50,854 nt of DNA from Bacteroidota bacterium (GTDB taxonomy: Bacteria > Bacteroidota > Bacteroidia > Bacteroidales > GCA-2711565): contig PARP01000035.1 in NCBI GenBank assembly GCA_002711565.1, positions 1-50,854 on the forward strand. Direction: 5' to 3'. Position 1 is the stretch's first letter. Each line of letters opens with the position of its first letter. Positions 17,320 through 25,650 of the stretch are shown here, piece after piece. A model generated the notes under the pieces. The model was not told the origin of the DNA and searched no databases. It saw only the letters and a program-made list of their open reading frames with translations. Position numbers and translations under genes: made by a program.

Positions 17320-18495
17320 CTACATCAGTTTCTGAAACGCCTGCCACCAGCGATCTGGAACATCATTATTACATGCGGTTTCATAATCTTTATATGAACA
17401 TGGAATCAGATGATGGCGCTTGAATTTTACTTTTTGCTGTGATCGGATCGGAACTTCCATCCACCATCGATCACTTTTTTTGCTTTTATAAAATACCATC
17501 TCATCTTTTTGTTCTTCGATCTTCACATGATACTTTACAAATTGGCGCTTATCTTTATATGGGAATTCGTGTTTACGATTATAGAATCCCTCAAAGAAAT
17601 ACCAGATCATTTGAGCTGTTAAATGGGCAGTTTGTCCATGAATATCATATTCGGGATTAAGCTCATAGAATCCAATGGATGTAAGCTTATCGCTCATTCC
17701 AGCGTACCTTGCGATCTTACATGCTTCTTCACCATAAAACCCATTTGGAGAGGCATTTTTATTTCCGGGCGCATCCGAATGACGGATCGCGGATACATCA
17801 AAACTCAATAGGTCAGCATTTCTAACAATCGGTTCAACCTCTTCCATATCAGATTGTACCATACCTAATCTGTAAATATCAAAGAACAGATTTCCCATCA
17901 GATCAATAGCTTCCTGATCTACGAAATAACTTTGGTATCCAAGATTCGAGTAATTAAATAAATAATTCGGTTGATGTAAGATGATCTTGCTTAAATAAGA
18001 TTGTGAATGAATATTTGCTTCAGACTGTCCCAGATCAAATAAAGGATCAACAGAAACAATATTTATAATTTGACCTAAATCTTCGTAGGCTTGATAATTT
18101 GCAAATGTAAGATCCTGACTGCCACCTATAATTACGGGGGTTATTTTACTCTTAATCAGATCTTTAGCAACGTTACTTAGAGCAAAATAGGTATCCTTTA
18201 CCTGATTTCCTTGTTTAATATTTCCAAGGTCCGCGATTTTTGAAGAATAGTTTCCTTCGAATAAACGGTATAGATACTTACGAACCTCATTTGGTGCTTG
18301 TGAACATCCTTTATTATTCACTGCATTACGATCCTCTTGAACTCCGATAATCGCAATATCCATTCCTTTTAGGTCTGGGAATGAAGACTCAGAGTGATAA
18401 GCATGAACTGCATCTCCAAATCTTCTTCGCTTGGTCTTATCTGCAAATTCATAGCCACTAAGATCAATTGGCTCAAAGTAAATATCAATATCCAT
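17320..18495 (-). CDS. formimidoylglutamase-like ureohydrolase-fold protein with degenerate metal site
   Basis: A 391-residue protein of the arginase/agmatinase/HutG fold, in the Bacteroidota-specific form usually annotated formimidoylglutamase. The metal-binding landmarks are altered. The usual GGDH or GGGH is GGSQ (124-127). DAHxD is replaced by VDPLFD (149-154). The last DxDxxD is SFDVSAI (231-237). The His and several Asp ligands of the Mn pair are therefore absent, although the segments are otherwise conserved-looking. It may be catalytically dead, or may use other residues. No hut genes are nearby. Treat the name as a family label, not a function. Confidence 0.75.
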   Translation of the reverse strand: MDIDIYFEPIDLSGYEFADKTKRRRFGDAVHAYHSESSFPDLKGMDIAIIGVQEDRNAVNNKGCSQAPNEVRKYLYRLFEGNYSSKIADLGNIKQGNQVKDTYFALSNVAKDLIKSKITPVIIGGSQDLTFANYQAYEDLGQIINIVSVDPLFDLGQSEANIHSQSYLSKIILHQPNYLFNYSNLGYQSYFVDQEAIDLMGNLFFDIYRLGMVQSDMEEVEPIVRNADLLSFDVSAIRHSDAPGNKNASPNGFYGEEACKIARYAGMSDKLTSIGFYELNPEYDIHGQTAHLTAQMIWYFFEGFYNRKHEFPYKDKRQFVKYHVKIEEQKDEMVFYKSKKSDRWWMEVPIRSQQKVKFKRHHLIPCSYKDYETACNNDVPDRWWQAFQKLM

Positions 18496-18601
18496 AGGGG
18501 TAATTTTTTTACTTCAAATTTAGGAAGGCTTGAAAACCTAAGCACTTTTAAAATGAAAAGTAGTCAACAATGGAGTTTTAATAAATGTGCACGATAGATT
18601 A

Positions 18602-18689
18602 TTCAATAGGTGTTCAATGGGAAATTCGATTGTTGATTCAATAGGTATTCTGTTGGTGTTCAATTGGTAGTTCAATGAGTGTTCATGAG
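18602..18689. repeat. 11-12-bp tandem array, cassette B left arm
   Basis: Eight imperfect units beginning TTC: TTCAATAGGTG, TTCAATGGGAAA, TTCGATTGTTGA, TTCAATAGGTA, TTCTGTTGGTG, TTCAATTGGTAG, TTCAATGAGTG and a partial TTCATGAG. Lengths alternate between 11 and 12 bp. Confidence 0.8.
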
Positions 18690-18743
18690 TTCTCATTTTA
18701 AATTTTCTAAAATATTGCGGACTTTTCAAGCTTTTGGGAATTA

Positions 18744-19112
18744 ATGTATATGCAAAACAACCTAAATACCTTAAGAATTTACACCCAATCTTTACAATTA
18801 AGTAATAGGGTGTGGGATACTTATACTAAACTATCAAAAGAGAATAAATCTATTATCGGGAACCAGATTGTACGATCTACAGATTCAATAGGAGCTAATA
18901 TTGCCGAAGCTTATGGCCGATTTCATATAAAGGATAGTATCAAGTTCTTATATTATTCAAGAGGGTCTCTATACGAAACGATGCATTGGATAAGCCTAAT
19001 GGAAGAAAGAGATCTGATTTCTAAATCAACACATGAGGATTTTATGATTCAAATACAAGATTTAGGTATTCGACTAAACAACTTCATTACTTCTAGGAAA
19101 GCAAAACTATAG
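18744..19112 (+). CDS. four-helix-bundle protein, divergent subtype
   Basis: A 122-residue protein with the family core QIVRSTDSIGANIAEAYGRF, matching the QIRRSSxSIxxNIAEGxGR signature but differing elsewhere. It opens NNLNTLRIYTQSLQLSNRVWD and later has YYSRGSLYETMHW. It is the most diverged of the five copies and the only one with 11-12-bp flanking units. No other gene is in the cassette. A second ATG is two codons in. Function unknown; probably a basic nucleic-acid-binding bundle. Confidence 0.82.
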   Translation: MYMQNNLNTLRIYTQSLQLSNRVWDTYTKLSKENKSIIGNQIVRSTDSIGANIAEAYGRFHIKDSIKFLYYSRGSLYETMHWISLMEERDLISKSTHEDFMIQIQDLGIRLNNFITSRKAKL

Positions 19113-19141
19113 GTTCTAGTGACACTCAATTTTTAAGCAAA

Positions 19142-19224
19142 CACCTATTGAATACCCCATTGAAGACCAATTGAACACCTATCGAAGACCCATTGAACAC
19201 CCCTCGAAGACCCATTGAATCAAC
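19142..19224. repeat. 11-bp tandem array, cassette B right arm
   Basis: Seven units, mostly 11 bp: CACCTATTGAA, TACCCCATTGAA, GACCAATTGAA, CACCTATCGAA, GACCCATTGAA, CACCCCTCGAA, GACCCATTGAA. They are inverted relative to 18602-18689. The array stops about 10 bp before the topA stop codon. Confidence 0.82.
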
Positions 19225-19234
19225 AACGCACCAA

Positions 19235-21565
19235 CTACTTCTTGCGCTTACTAAACCTTTTCTTCGGTTGATTCTTTGGATCTTCAGAAATTTCGATACA
19301 ATCTTCTAAAGTTAATTCCTCAGGGACTCTGTCTTTAGGGATCTTGAAGTTCTTCTTCTTAATTGAGATATAAGCTCCATACCTACCATTCAGAACTTTA
19401 ACATCAGGGTTTTCATCAAATTCCTTAATTGTGTTTTCTCTATCTTTCTGACGTTTTAGTTCGATGATCTCTACTGCTCTTTCCTGTTCAACAGATTTTG
19501 GATCATCATCTTTATCGAGAGAATAAAACTTCTTATTATGTAGAATATAAGGACCGAATCTTCCAATCGCCACAGACATCTCTTCACCTTCATACTCACC
19601 GATCTGACGTGGGAACTTAAATAGTTCAAGAGCCTCTTCAAAAGTTATTGTTTCGATACTTTGACCTTTCTTAAGTCCGGCGAATCTTGGTTTCTCTTCA
19701 CTATCAGATTCTCCTTTTTGAGCAATGGCTCCATATCTACCTATCTTAACATAAACATTAAGATTAGTTTCAGGACAAACACCTAGAAGCTTCTCACCGC
19801 TATATTTTTTCGATTTTTCAAGCGTATCTTCCACCTGATCATGGAAAGGACCATAGAAGTCTTTGATCATCTCATTCCAAACCTTTCTTCCTTCAGCGAT
19901 CTCATCAAACTCCTTTTCTACGTCGGCTGTAAAGTTATATTCAAGGATATTCTTGAAATATTCGATAAGGAAGTTGTTTACTAACACACCAATATCTGTT
20001 GGGAATAATTTTGATTTCTCAAATCCGGTCTTTTCTGTTTTTACAGAATCGATGATCTCGCCTTTCTTAAGAACCAGACTTGTAAAGTTTCTTTCGGTGG
20101 CCTGACGATCCTCTTTTACGATATATTCTCTTTTCTGAATAGTAGAAATTGTTGGAGCATACGTTGATGGTCGTCCAATGCCTAACTCTTCCATTTTTCT
20201 AACTAAGGCAGCTTCAGTATATCTTGGAGGATGTTGGGAGAATCTTTCTTCTGCTTTGATCTCTTTATGATCAAGTGAATCTCCTACTTTTACGGGAGGA
20301 AGCATCCCTTTTGTTTCTTCGCCATTTTCATTTTCATCATCTGTTGATTCCAGATAAACTTTAAGGAAACCATCAAATTTTACGATCTCTCCTTTAGCAA
20401 TGAAGTTCTCTTTAGCTTCAGAAACGTCAATAGTGATATTGGTTTTCTCTAATTGAGCATCACTCATCTGAGAGGCGATTGTTCGCTTCCAGATCAAGTC
20501 ATAAAGTCTTTTTTGAGCAGGATCGCCTTCAACCGTCTTTAGATTCATATAAGTTGGGCGAATCGCTTCGTGAGCTTCTTGTGCACCTTTGGTTTTAGTA
20601 GAGAATTTTCTGGTTTTCACATATTGATTTCCATAAGCATTTACGATTTCCTCTTTAGCCATTGAGATTGCTAAATTTGAAAGGTTAACACTATCAGTAC
20701 GCATATAGGTGATCTTTCCTGATTCATAAAGTTGTTGCGCGATGCGCATTGTATTTGCTACAGAAAACCCTAGTTTTCTACTGGCTTCCTGTTGTAAGGT
20801 TGAAGTAGTAAATGGTGGTGCAGGAGATTTTTTTGCCGGTTTTGTTTCTACATCTTTAATAGCAAACTCAGAACTTATGCACTTTTCAAGAAATGACTTG
20901 GCATCTTCTTTAGAGGAGAATCTACTAGGAACCTCAGCAACTAATTTGAATTTCCCTTCATCATTTTTGATCTCAAATTTGGCAGTTACTTTAAAATTTG
21001 AGCTTGATTTGAAGTTCTTGATCTCTTCCTCGCGCTCAACGATCAATCTTACAGCCACAGATTGCACACGTCCTGCTGAAAGTGCAGGTTTTACTTTCTT
21101 CCACAAAACTGGAGATAATTCAAAACCAACCAATCGATCTAATACTCTTCTTGCTTGCTGAGCATCAACTAAATTTTTATTGATCATTCTTGGATTATCA
21201 ATAGCATTTAGGATCGCGTTCTTGGTAATTTCATGAAAAACGATACGTTTTGTCTTCGTCTCATCAAGTTTTAACGCATTTACCAAATGCCAAGAAATTG
21301 CTTCTCCTTCGCGATCCTCATCCGAAGCTAACCACACCATTTCAGCGTCTCCAGCAAGTTTTTTAAGTTCTGTAACGACTTTTTTCTTATCACTGCTGAT
21401 CTCATAATTCGGCAGAAAATCATTCTCGATATCAACCCCTAACTTCTTCTTAGACAAATCCATAACATGTCCAAAACTGGACTTTACAAGAAAATCTTTA
21501 CCTAAGAATCCTTCGATAGTTTTTGTCTTGGCAGGCGACTCCACAATTACCAGATTTTTTGCCAT
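19235..21565 (-). CDS. topA: DNA topoisomerase I (type IA)
   Basis: A 776-residue TopA. The Toprim domain is at the start (NLVIVESPAKTKTIEGFLG, then LASDEDREGEAISWHL with the acidic metal site), and the active-site Tyr is in ITYMRTDSVNLS. Instead of C4 zinc fingers, the C-terminus has repeats of the FAGLKKGQSIETITFEEAL kind, typical of Bacteroidota. It relaxes negative supercoils. It has a clear promoter and an AAGGAGA ribosome binding site (21571-21577, complement). The four-helix-bundle cassette B abuts its 3' end. Confidence 0.94.
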   Translation of the reverse strand: MAKNLVIVESPAKTKTIEGFLGKDFLVKSSFGHVMDLSKKKLGVDIENDFLPNYEISSDKKKVVTELKKLAGDAEMVWLASDEDREGEAISWHLVNALKLDETKTKRIVFHEITKNAILNAIDNPRMINKNLVDAQQARRVLDRLVGFELSPVLWKKVKPALSAGRVQSVAVRLIVEREEEIKNFKSSSNFKVTAKFEIKNDEGKFKLVAEVPSRFSSKEDAKSFLEKCISSEFAIKDVETKPAKKSPAPPFTTSTLQQEASRKLGFSVANTMRIAQQLYESGKITYMRTDSVNLSNLAISMAKEEIVNAYGNQYVKTRKFSTKTKGAQEAHEAIRPTYMNLKTVEGDPAQKRLYDLIWKRTIASQMSDAQLEKTNITIDVSEAKENFIAKGEIVKFDGFLKVYLESTDDENENGEETKGMLPPVKVGDSLDHKEIKAEERFSQHPPRYTEAALVRKMEELGIGRPSTYAPTISTIQKREYIVKEDRQATERNFTSLVLKKGEIIDSVKTEKTGFEKSKLFPTDIGVLVNNFLIEYFKNILEYNFTADVEKEFDEIAEGRKVWNEMIKDFYGPFHDQVEDTLEKSKKYSGEKLLGVCPETNLNVYVKIGRYGAIAQKGESDSEEKPRFAGLKKGQSIETITFEEALELFKFPRQIGEYEGEEMSVAIGRFGPYILHNKKFYSLDKDDDPKSVEQERAVEIIELKRQKDRENTIKEFDENPDVKVLNGRYGAYISIKKKNFKIPKDRVPEELTLEDCIEISEDPKNQPKKRFSKRKK

Positions 21566-21608
21566 TTTTCTCTCCTTATTAAATAGGTGTGTGCATTAAA
21601 ATGTGATG

Positions 21609-21641
21609 CAAAAGTAACATAATTAAATTTTAATGAACAAA
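21609..21641 (-). promoter_or_regulatory. promoter of topA
   Basis: On the minus strand TTTG (21641-21638) and TACTTTTG (21616-21609) are separated by 21 bp, matching the TTTG / TAnnTTTG consensus. They lie about 45 bp upstream of the topA ATG at 21565. Confidence 0.6.
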
Positions 21642-21702
21642 TTCTCGATTCTAATGTTTGAAAATGCAGTTGTGAATTTTATGTATTTTTGTGCCGGCTA
21701 AA

Positions 21703-21856
21703 TAATTACGAATTACGAATTACGAATTACGAATTACGAATTACGAATTACGAATTACGAATTACGAATTACGAATTACGAGTTACGAGTTGCGGGTTGC
21801 GAGTTACGGGTTACGAGTTGCGAGTTACGGGTTGCGAGTTACGAGTTACGGGTTGC
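21703..21856. repeat. 7-bp tandem array between topA and miaB (GAATTAC then GRGTTRC)
   Basis: Phase-perfect heptamer array: a partial unit, ten GAATTAC units (21710-21779), then eleven units of the form G(A/G)GTT(A/G)C up to 21856. The second half matches the units of cassette E (GAGTTGC, GGGTTAC). There is no four-helix-bundle gene and no inverted partner here. Confidence 0.9.
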
Positions 21857-21870
21857 ATGTGAGCACAAGC

Positions 21871-21974
21871 GCATGAACTTTTGAACTTTTGAACTTTTGA
21901 ACCTCTGAACCTCTGAACCTCTGAACCTCTGAACTCTTGAACCTCTGAACACATAAACACATGAACACATGAAC
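21871..21974. repeat. 8-bp tandem array running into the miaB start codon (xxxTGAAC)
   Basis: Thirteen 8-bp units ending TGAAC (one ends TAAAC): GCATGAAC, three TTTTGAAC, then CTCTGAAC repeated with one TCTTGAAC, ACATAAAC, and two ACATGAAC. The miaB ATG at 21969 is part of the last ACATGAAC. With the 7-bp array it fills most of the 403-bp gap between topA and miaB. Confidence 0.88.
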
Positions 21975-23294
21975 AAACAAAAAAAACTTTATATAGAAAC
22001 CTACGGTTGCCAAATGAATTTTTCGGATAGCGAAATTGTTGGCTCCATCATGAAAGAAAATAATTACCAGTCGACAAAAAATTCTGAGGAGGCGGATGTA
22101 ATCTTCATCAATACATGTTCGATCAGGGATAATGCTGAACAAAGAGTTCGTAAACGTTTAGGTGAGCTAAATGCACTAAAAAAACAAAAGCCGCACTTAA
22201 AGATCGGTGTGTTGGGTTGTATGGCCGAGCGTCTGAAAGAAAAACTTCTTGAAGAAGAGAAAAGTGTAGATATCATTGTTGGTCCGGATGCATATAGAGA
22301 TCTTCCTCAATTGATGGCTGAAGCAGAAAGCGGACAAAAAGCCATTAATGTAATTCTTTCTGCTGATGAAACCTATGCAGATATTACCCCTGTAAAAATT
22401 GATGAAAACAAGATATCTGCTTTTATATCCATTATGAGAGGATGTCAGAACTTCTGCTCATACTGCGTTGTTCCTTTTACAAGAGGAAAAGAAAGAAGCA
22501 GGGATCCGGAAACCATCATTCAGGAAGCTAAAGATCTTTTTGAAAAAGGTTATCGTGAGATCACGCTGTTAGGACAAAATGTGAACTCTTATAGTTTTGA
22601 AGGAAGAGAAAATTATCACTTCCCTAATTTATTAGCTGATGTTGCTGCCGTTAACCCATTATTACGTGTAAGATTTGCAACTTCACATCCTAAAGACATT
22701 TCTGATGATCTAATTAAAACCATAGCCGCATATCCAAATATATGTAAAGCAATTCACCTGCCGGTTCAGTCGGGAAGCACAAATATGCTTACAAAAATGA
22801 ATCGTAAATATACTCGAGAATGGTATTTAGAGCGTATCTCTACCATCAAAAAACATATGCCGGAATGTGCAATCTCAACGGATATTATTGCAGGATTTTG
22901 TGATGAAACTGAAGATGATCATGCAGATACATTAAGCATAATGCAAGAGGTTGGTTATGATTATGCTTTCATGTTTAAATATTCTGAAAGACCTGATACT
23001 GTTGCGGCAAAGAAATTTGAAGACAATATATCCGAAGAAATAAAGAGTAAGCGATTAACTGAAATCATCAATCTTCAGCGGCAATTATCTCACCATAGTA
23101 ATAAAGCTGACATAGGAAAAGTATTTGAAGTTCTTGTTGAGGGAACATCCAAAAAATCGAAAGAACAATTATCTGGCAGAAACAGCCAGAATAAAGTTGT
23201 TGTATTCCCGAAAGAGAACTATAAAGTTGGTGATTACGTTCAAGTGAAGATCACTGATTGTACAACTGCCACGCTAGTTGGAGAAGCGGTATAA
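21969..23294 (+). CDS. miaB: tRNA-2-methylthio-N6-dimethylallyladenosine synthase MiaB
   Basis: A 441-residue methylthiotransferase with the N-terminal cluster cysteines Cys14 (TYGCQMN), Cys50 (NTCSIRD) and Cys84 (GCMAER), the radical-SAM cysteines Cys159, Cys163 and Cys166 (RGCQNFCSYCVVPF), and a C-terminal TRAM domain. It adds a methylthio group to i6A37 of tRNAs. The start codon lies in the tandem array and there is no visible ribosome binding site. The upstream ATG in the preceding unit (21961) is out, because it meets TGA after two codons. Confidence 0.94.
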   Translation: MNKQKKLYIETYGCQMNFSDSEIVGSIMKENNYQSTKNSEEADVIFINTCSIRDNAEQRVRKRLGELNALKKQKPHLKIGVLGCMAERLKEKLLEEEKSVDIIVGPDAYRDLPQLMAEAESGQKAINVILSADETYADITPVKIDENKISAFISIMRGCQNFCSYCVVPFTRGKERSRDPETIIQEAKDLFEKGYREITLLGQNVNSYSFEGRENYHFPNLLADVAAVNPLLRVRFATSHPKDISDDLIKTIAAYPNICKAIHLPVQSGSTNMLTKMNRKYTREWYLERISTIKKHMPECAISTDIIAGFCDETEDDHADTLSIMQEVGYDYAFMFKYSERPDTVAAKKFEDNISEEIKSKRLTEIINLQRQLSHHSNKADIGKVFEVLVEGTSKKSKEQLSGRNSQNKVVVFPKENYKVGDYVQVKITDCTTATLVGEAV

Positions 23295-23299
23295 CGAAG

Positions 23300-23345
23300 A
23301 AACGGATAAACGGATAAACGGATAAACGGATAAACGGATAAACGG
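23300..23345. repeat. 8-bp tandem array, cassette C left arm (AAACGGAT)
   Basis: Five perfect AAACGGAT units plus AAACGG. The same unit recurs at 28018-28056 after cysNC. Confidence 0.9.
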
Positions 23346-23425
23346 TAAGACAGAATTATTCCTCTTAAAATGTGTGACTTTTTCAAATTTCAGGAACTAA
23401 TAGGTTAAATATTAAACCTATTCTT

Positions 23426-23782
23426 ATGTCAACTCACAAAAATCTAGAAGTTTGGAAAAAATCTATCGACTTGGTTATATCGATTTATAATACAACAAAA
23501 ACATTTCCCGAGGATGAAAAATTTGGTTTATCCTCCCAACTTAAAAGAGCTGCAATTTCAATACCTTCTAATATTTCAGAAGGTGCATCTCGCAATGGAA
23601 TAAAAGAATACTTGCACTTTTTATATATTTCATTGGGTTCAGCATCTGAAATTGAAACACAATTAATCATAGCTGAAAAACTTGGATACAAAATAGACAG
23701 TAATCTATTAGATGAAATTAACCATCTAAAGGCTATGTTAATCAATTATATAAGCTATAAAAAGAGAGGTTTAAAGAAATGA
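23426..23782 (+). CDS. four-helix-bundle protein, 'LETQL' subtype
   Basis: A 118-residue S23-family protein opening THKNLEVWKKSIDLVISIYN. The core is QLKRAAISIPSNISEGASR, then SLGSASEIETQLIIAEKLGY. It is clearly the same subtype as the cassette A protein (both have xLxVW or xLDIW openings, FPxxE and ETQLIIAE). Both are flanked by 8-bp units of different sequence. It lies between miaB and the convergent ppa. Confidence 0.88.
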   Translation: MSTHKNLEVWKKSIDLVISIYNTTKTFPEDEKFGLSSQLKRAAISIPSNISEGASRNGIKEYLHFLYISLGSASEIETQLIIAEKLGYKIDSNLLDEINHLKAMLINYISYKKRGLKK

Positions 23783-23797
23783 ACCGACCTATCTATA

Positions 23798-23845
23798 ATC
23801 CGTTATACGTTTATACGTTTTACCGCTTAAACGTTTAAACGTTTG
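23798..23845. repeat. 8-bp tandem array, cassette C right arm
   Basis: Six units: ATCCGTTA, TACGTTTA, TACGTTTT, ACCGCTTA, AACGTTTA, AACGTTTG. They are the diverged inverse of AAACGGAT. The ppa stop codon (TAA on the minus strand) and its last two codons lie inside it. Confidence 0.78.
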
Positions 23846-24506
23846 ACAGTGCTGAAGCCAGATTATCAAACTTATGATGATAATCCTCCATGGATCTTCT
23901 GATCACTTCATGAGCTTCATCAATCCCGAATGTATGGGTAATTTCAACATCACGAGGGTTACCTGGTAGATCTTTATAGGTTAAAAAGTAGTGCTTTAAT
24001 CTGTCAATAATGAGGGTCGGACAATCCTCAATATCTTTATAATTTCCGTAAACAGCATCACCATTTAATACAGCAATGATCTTGTCGTCAGATTCATTTC
24101 CATCGATCATTCTAAAGCCACCAATTGGTCGTGCCTTAACAAGAATATCACCATGAACGATCTGTTTTTCAGTAAGGATACAAATATCAATCGGATCCTG
24201 ATCTCCTTTAATATTCTCTTTACCTGATTTCTCCATACAAAATTCTGCAACTCGCTCAGCACTAAATGTTTGTGGTATAAATCCATATAGTGCAGGAACT
24301 GTATTAGAATACTTCTGAGGGCGATCAATTCTTAAATAACCTGTTTCTTTATCAACTTCATATTTAACGGTATCGGTAGTTACCATTTCAACAAAACAAG
24401 TTAAAACCTGAGGAGCTTCTGAACCTATTTCCACTCCATGCCATGGGTGGGATTTGTATCTGAGACCCATTAATCGGCCGATTGGGTCCATAAGTTTATT
24501 CGACAT
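23835..24506 (-). CDS. ppa: inorganic pyrophosphatase (family I)
   Basis: A 223-residue family I pyrophosphatase starting at ATG 24506 (MSNKLMDPIGRLMGL). The acidic metal-binding segment is seen as GDQDPIDICILTE. KARPIGGFRMIDGNESDDKI follows. It hydrolyses pyrophosphate and so pulls biosynthetic reactions forward, including ATP sulfurylase encoded by the divergent cysDN genes. The frame stays open to 24629, but that extension only translates the tandem arrays and is not used. Its final codons and stop come from the cassette C array. Confidence 0.9.
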   Translation of the reverse strand: MSNKLMDPIGRLMGLRYKSHPWHGVEIGSEAPQVLTCFVEMVTTDTVKYEVDKETGYLRIDRPQKYSNTVPALYGFIPQTFSAERVAEFCMEKSGKENIKGDQDPIDICILTEKQIVHGDILVKARPIGGFRMIDGNESDDKIIAVLNGDAVYGNYKDIEDCPTLIIDRLKHYFLTYKDLPGNPRDVEITHTFGIDEAHEVIRRSMEDYHHKFDNLASALSNV

Positions 24507-24554
24507 TGCTGTAAAGATTATATTTTGGTACAAAATTACTGCTTTTTTATTGAG

Positions 24555-24631
24555 GTTTGCAAGTTTGCAGGCCTGCAAGTTTGCTGGTTTGTTAAATTGT
24601 CTTAAACCTGAGAACTTGCAAACTTGCAAAC
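24555..24631. repeat. gene-less inverted pair of 8-bp arrays (GTTTGCAA) between ppa and cysD
   Basis: The left arm, 24555-24594, has units GTTTGCAA, GTTTGCAG, GCCTGCAA, GTTTGCTG, GTTTGTTA. The right arm has CTTGCAAA twice (24615-24630). A perfect 15-bp inverted repeat joins 24555-24569 and 24617-24631. The unit family is that of cassette A, but no gene lies inside. Confidence 0.8.
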
Positions 24632-24644
24632 TTTCTTATCTTTG
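24616..24644 (+). promoter_or_regulatory. candidate cysD promoter, upstream half inside the array
   Basis: TATCTTTG at 24637-24644 matches TAnnTTTG exactly. The best upstream element is CTTG/TTG at 24615-24618, about 18 bp away, inside the array's right arm. The cysD ATG is at 24683. The array may thus have supplied or replaced part of the promoter. Confidence 0.5.
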
Positions 24645-24682
24645 CTAGCTCATTTCAGCATCAATTTTGATAAAGCCGTAGT

Positions 24683-25591
24683 ATGAAGAAGTACAATTTA
24701 AGTCACCTGAGAGAGTTAGAGGCAGAATCTATCCATATCATTCGTGAAGTTGCAGCAGAGTTTGAAAATCCGGTAATGCTTTATTCGATCGGTAAAGATT
24801 CTTCTGTGATGGTAAGACTGGCCGAAAAAGCATTTGCTCCTGGTAAAGTCCCTTTCCCTTTAATGCATATCGACTCAAAATGGAAATTCCAGGAAATGGT
24901 TGAATTCAGAGATCATTATGCCAAGGAAAAAGGTTGGGATCTGATTGTACATTATAATAAAGAAGCTTTTGAAAGTGGTGTTGGCCCATTCTCCCATGGA
25001 AGTAAAGTTCATACGGATATCATGAAAACACAGGCTTTATTGGAAGGACTGACGAAGCATGGCTTTGATGCTGCTTTCGGAGGTGCGCGTAGAGATGAAG
25101 AAAAATCCAGAGCCAAAGAGCGTATCTATTCATTCAGAGACAAATTTCATCAGTGGGATCCAAAAAATCAACGCCCGGAATTATGGAATATCTATAACTC
25201 GAAAGTTCATAAAGGTGAGTCAATTCGTGTATTCCCATTATCAAACTGGACAGAGCTCGATATCTGGCAATATATCCGATTAGAACAAATACCAATCGTA
25301 CCATTATATTATGCAAAAGAACGTCCAATTGTAGAGTATAATGGTGCTTTAGTATTGGTTGACGATGAGAGAATGCCTAAAGAACTGGCCGAAACTGCGG
25401 AAATGAAAATGGTCAGGTTCAGAACCCTTGGATGTTATCCTTTAACAGGTGCTGTTGAATCATCTGCCGATACCATTGAAGAGATCGTTGAAGAAATGAT
25501 GGTCACAACCAAATCAGAACGTACTACACGTGTTATCGACTTCGACCAAGAAGGATCTATGGAACAAAAGAAGAGAGAGGGGTATTTCTAG
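24683..25591 (+). CDS. cysD: sulfate adenylyltransferase subunit 2 CysD
   Basis: A 302-residue CysD. The PP-loop is [18 protein letters not shown] near the N-terminus, then [17 protein letters not shown], and the standard C-terminal [12 protein letters not shown]. It forms ATP sulfurylase with CysN and makes adenosine phosphosulfate from sulfate and ATP. The TAG stop codon is the first three bases of the cassette D array (TAGTTGC). Cassette D separates it from cysN, with which it would normally be adjacent. Confidence 0.94.
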   Translation: MKKYNLSHLRELEAESIHIIREVAAEFENPVMLYSIGKDSSVMVRLAEKAFAPGKVPFPLMHIDSKWKFQEMVEFRDHYAKEKGWDLIVHYNKEAFESGVGPFSHGSKVHTDIMKTQALLEGLTKHGFDAAFGGARRDEEKSRAKERIYSFRDKFHQWDPKNQRPELWNIYNSKVHKGESIRVFPLSNWTELDIWQYIRLEQIPIVPLYYAKERPIVEYNGALVLVDDERMPKELAETAEMKMVRFRTLGCYPLTGAVESSADTIEEIVEEMMVTTKSERTTRVIDFDQEGSMEQKKREGYF

Positions 25592-25637
25592 TTGCTAGTT
25601 GCTGGTTGCTGGTTGCTAGTTGCTGGTTGCTGGTTAA
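25589..25637. repeat. 7-bp tandem array, cassette D left arm
   Basis: Seven units: TAGTTGC twice, TGGTTGC twice, TAGTTGC, TGGTTGC, TGGTTAA. The first unit supplies the cysD stop codon. Confidence 0.9.
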
Positions 25638-25650
25638 ATAAAATAAATAT

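Larger units (their letters stand above)
18602..19224 (+). mobile_element. cassette B: divergent four-helix-bundle gene inside inverted 11-12-bp arrays
   Basis: The left array (18602-18689) and the right array (19142-19224) flank the four-helix-bundle gene at 18744-19112. The left consensus TTCAATAGGTG is the exact reverse complement of the right unit CACCTATTGAA. The element fills the gap between the formimidoylglutamase-like gene and topA. Confidence 0.55.
23300..23845 (+). mobile_element. cassette C: four-helix-bundle gene inside inverted 8-bp arrays
   Basis: The left array (AAACGGAT units, 23300-23345) begins 5 bp after the miaB stop. The right array (23798-23845) is its diverged reverse complement and runs into the ppa stop codon. 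The four-helix-bundle gene lies between them. Confidence 0.55.

Noticed and set aside
20742-21161. 139-codon plus-strand frame inside topA
   Set aside because: Antisense shadow; the topA frame is a complete, recognised protein.
21703-21974. CRISPR array
   Set aside because: Units are 7 or 8 bp and contiguous, with no spacers and no cas genes.
21846-22142. Minus-strand open frame of about 98 codons
   Set aside because: It translates the tandem arrays and the reverse strand of miaB; the repetitive peptide is an artefact of short periods.
24507-24629. Longer N-terminus for inorganic pyrophosphatase
   Set aside because: The extension is the translated GTTTGCAA arrays; the family N-terminus matches the ATG at 24506.
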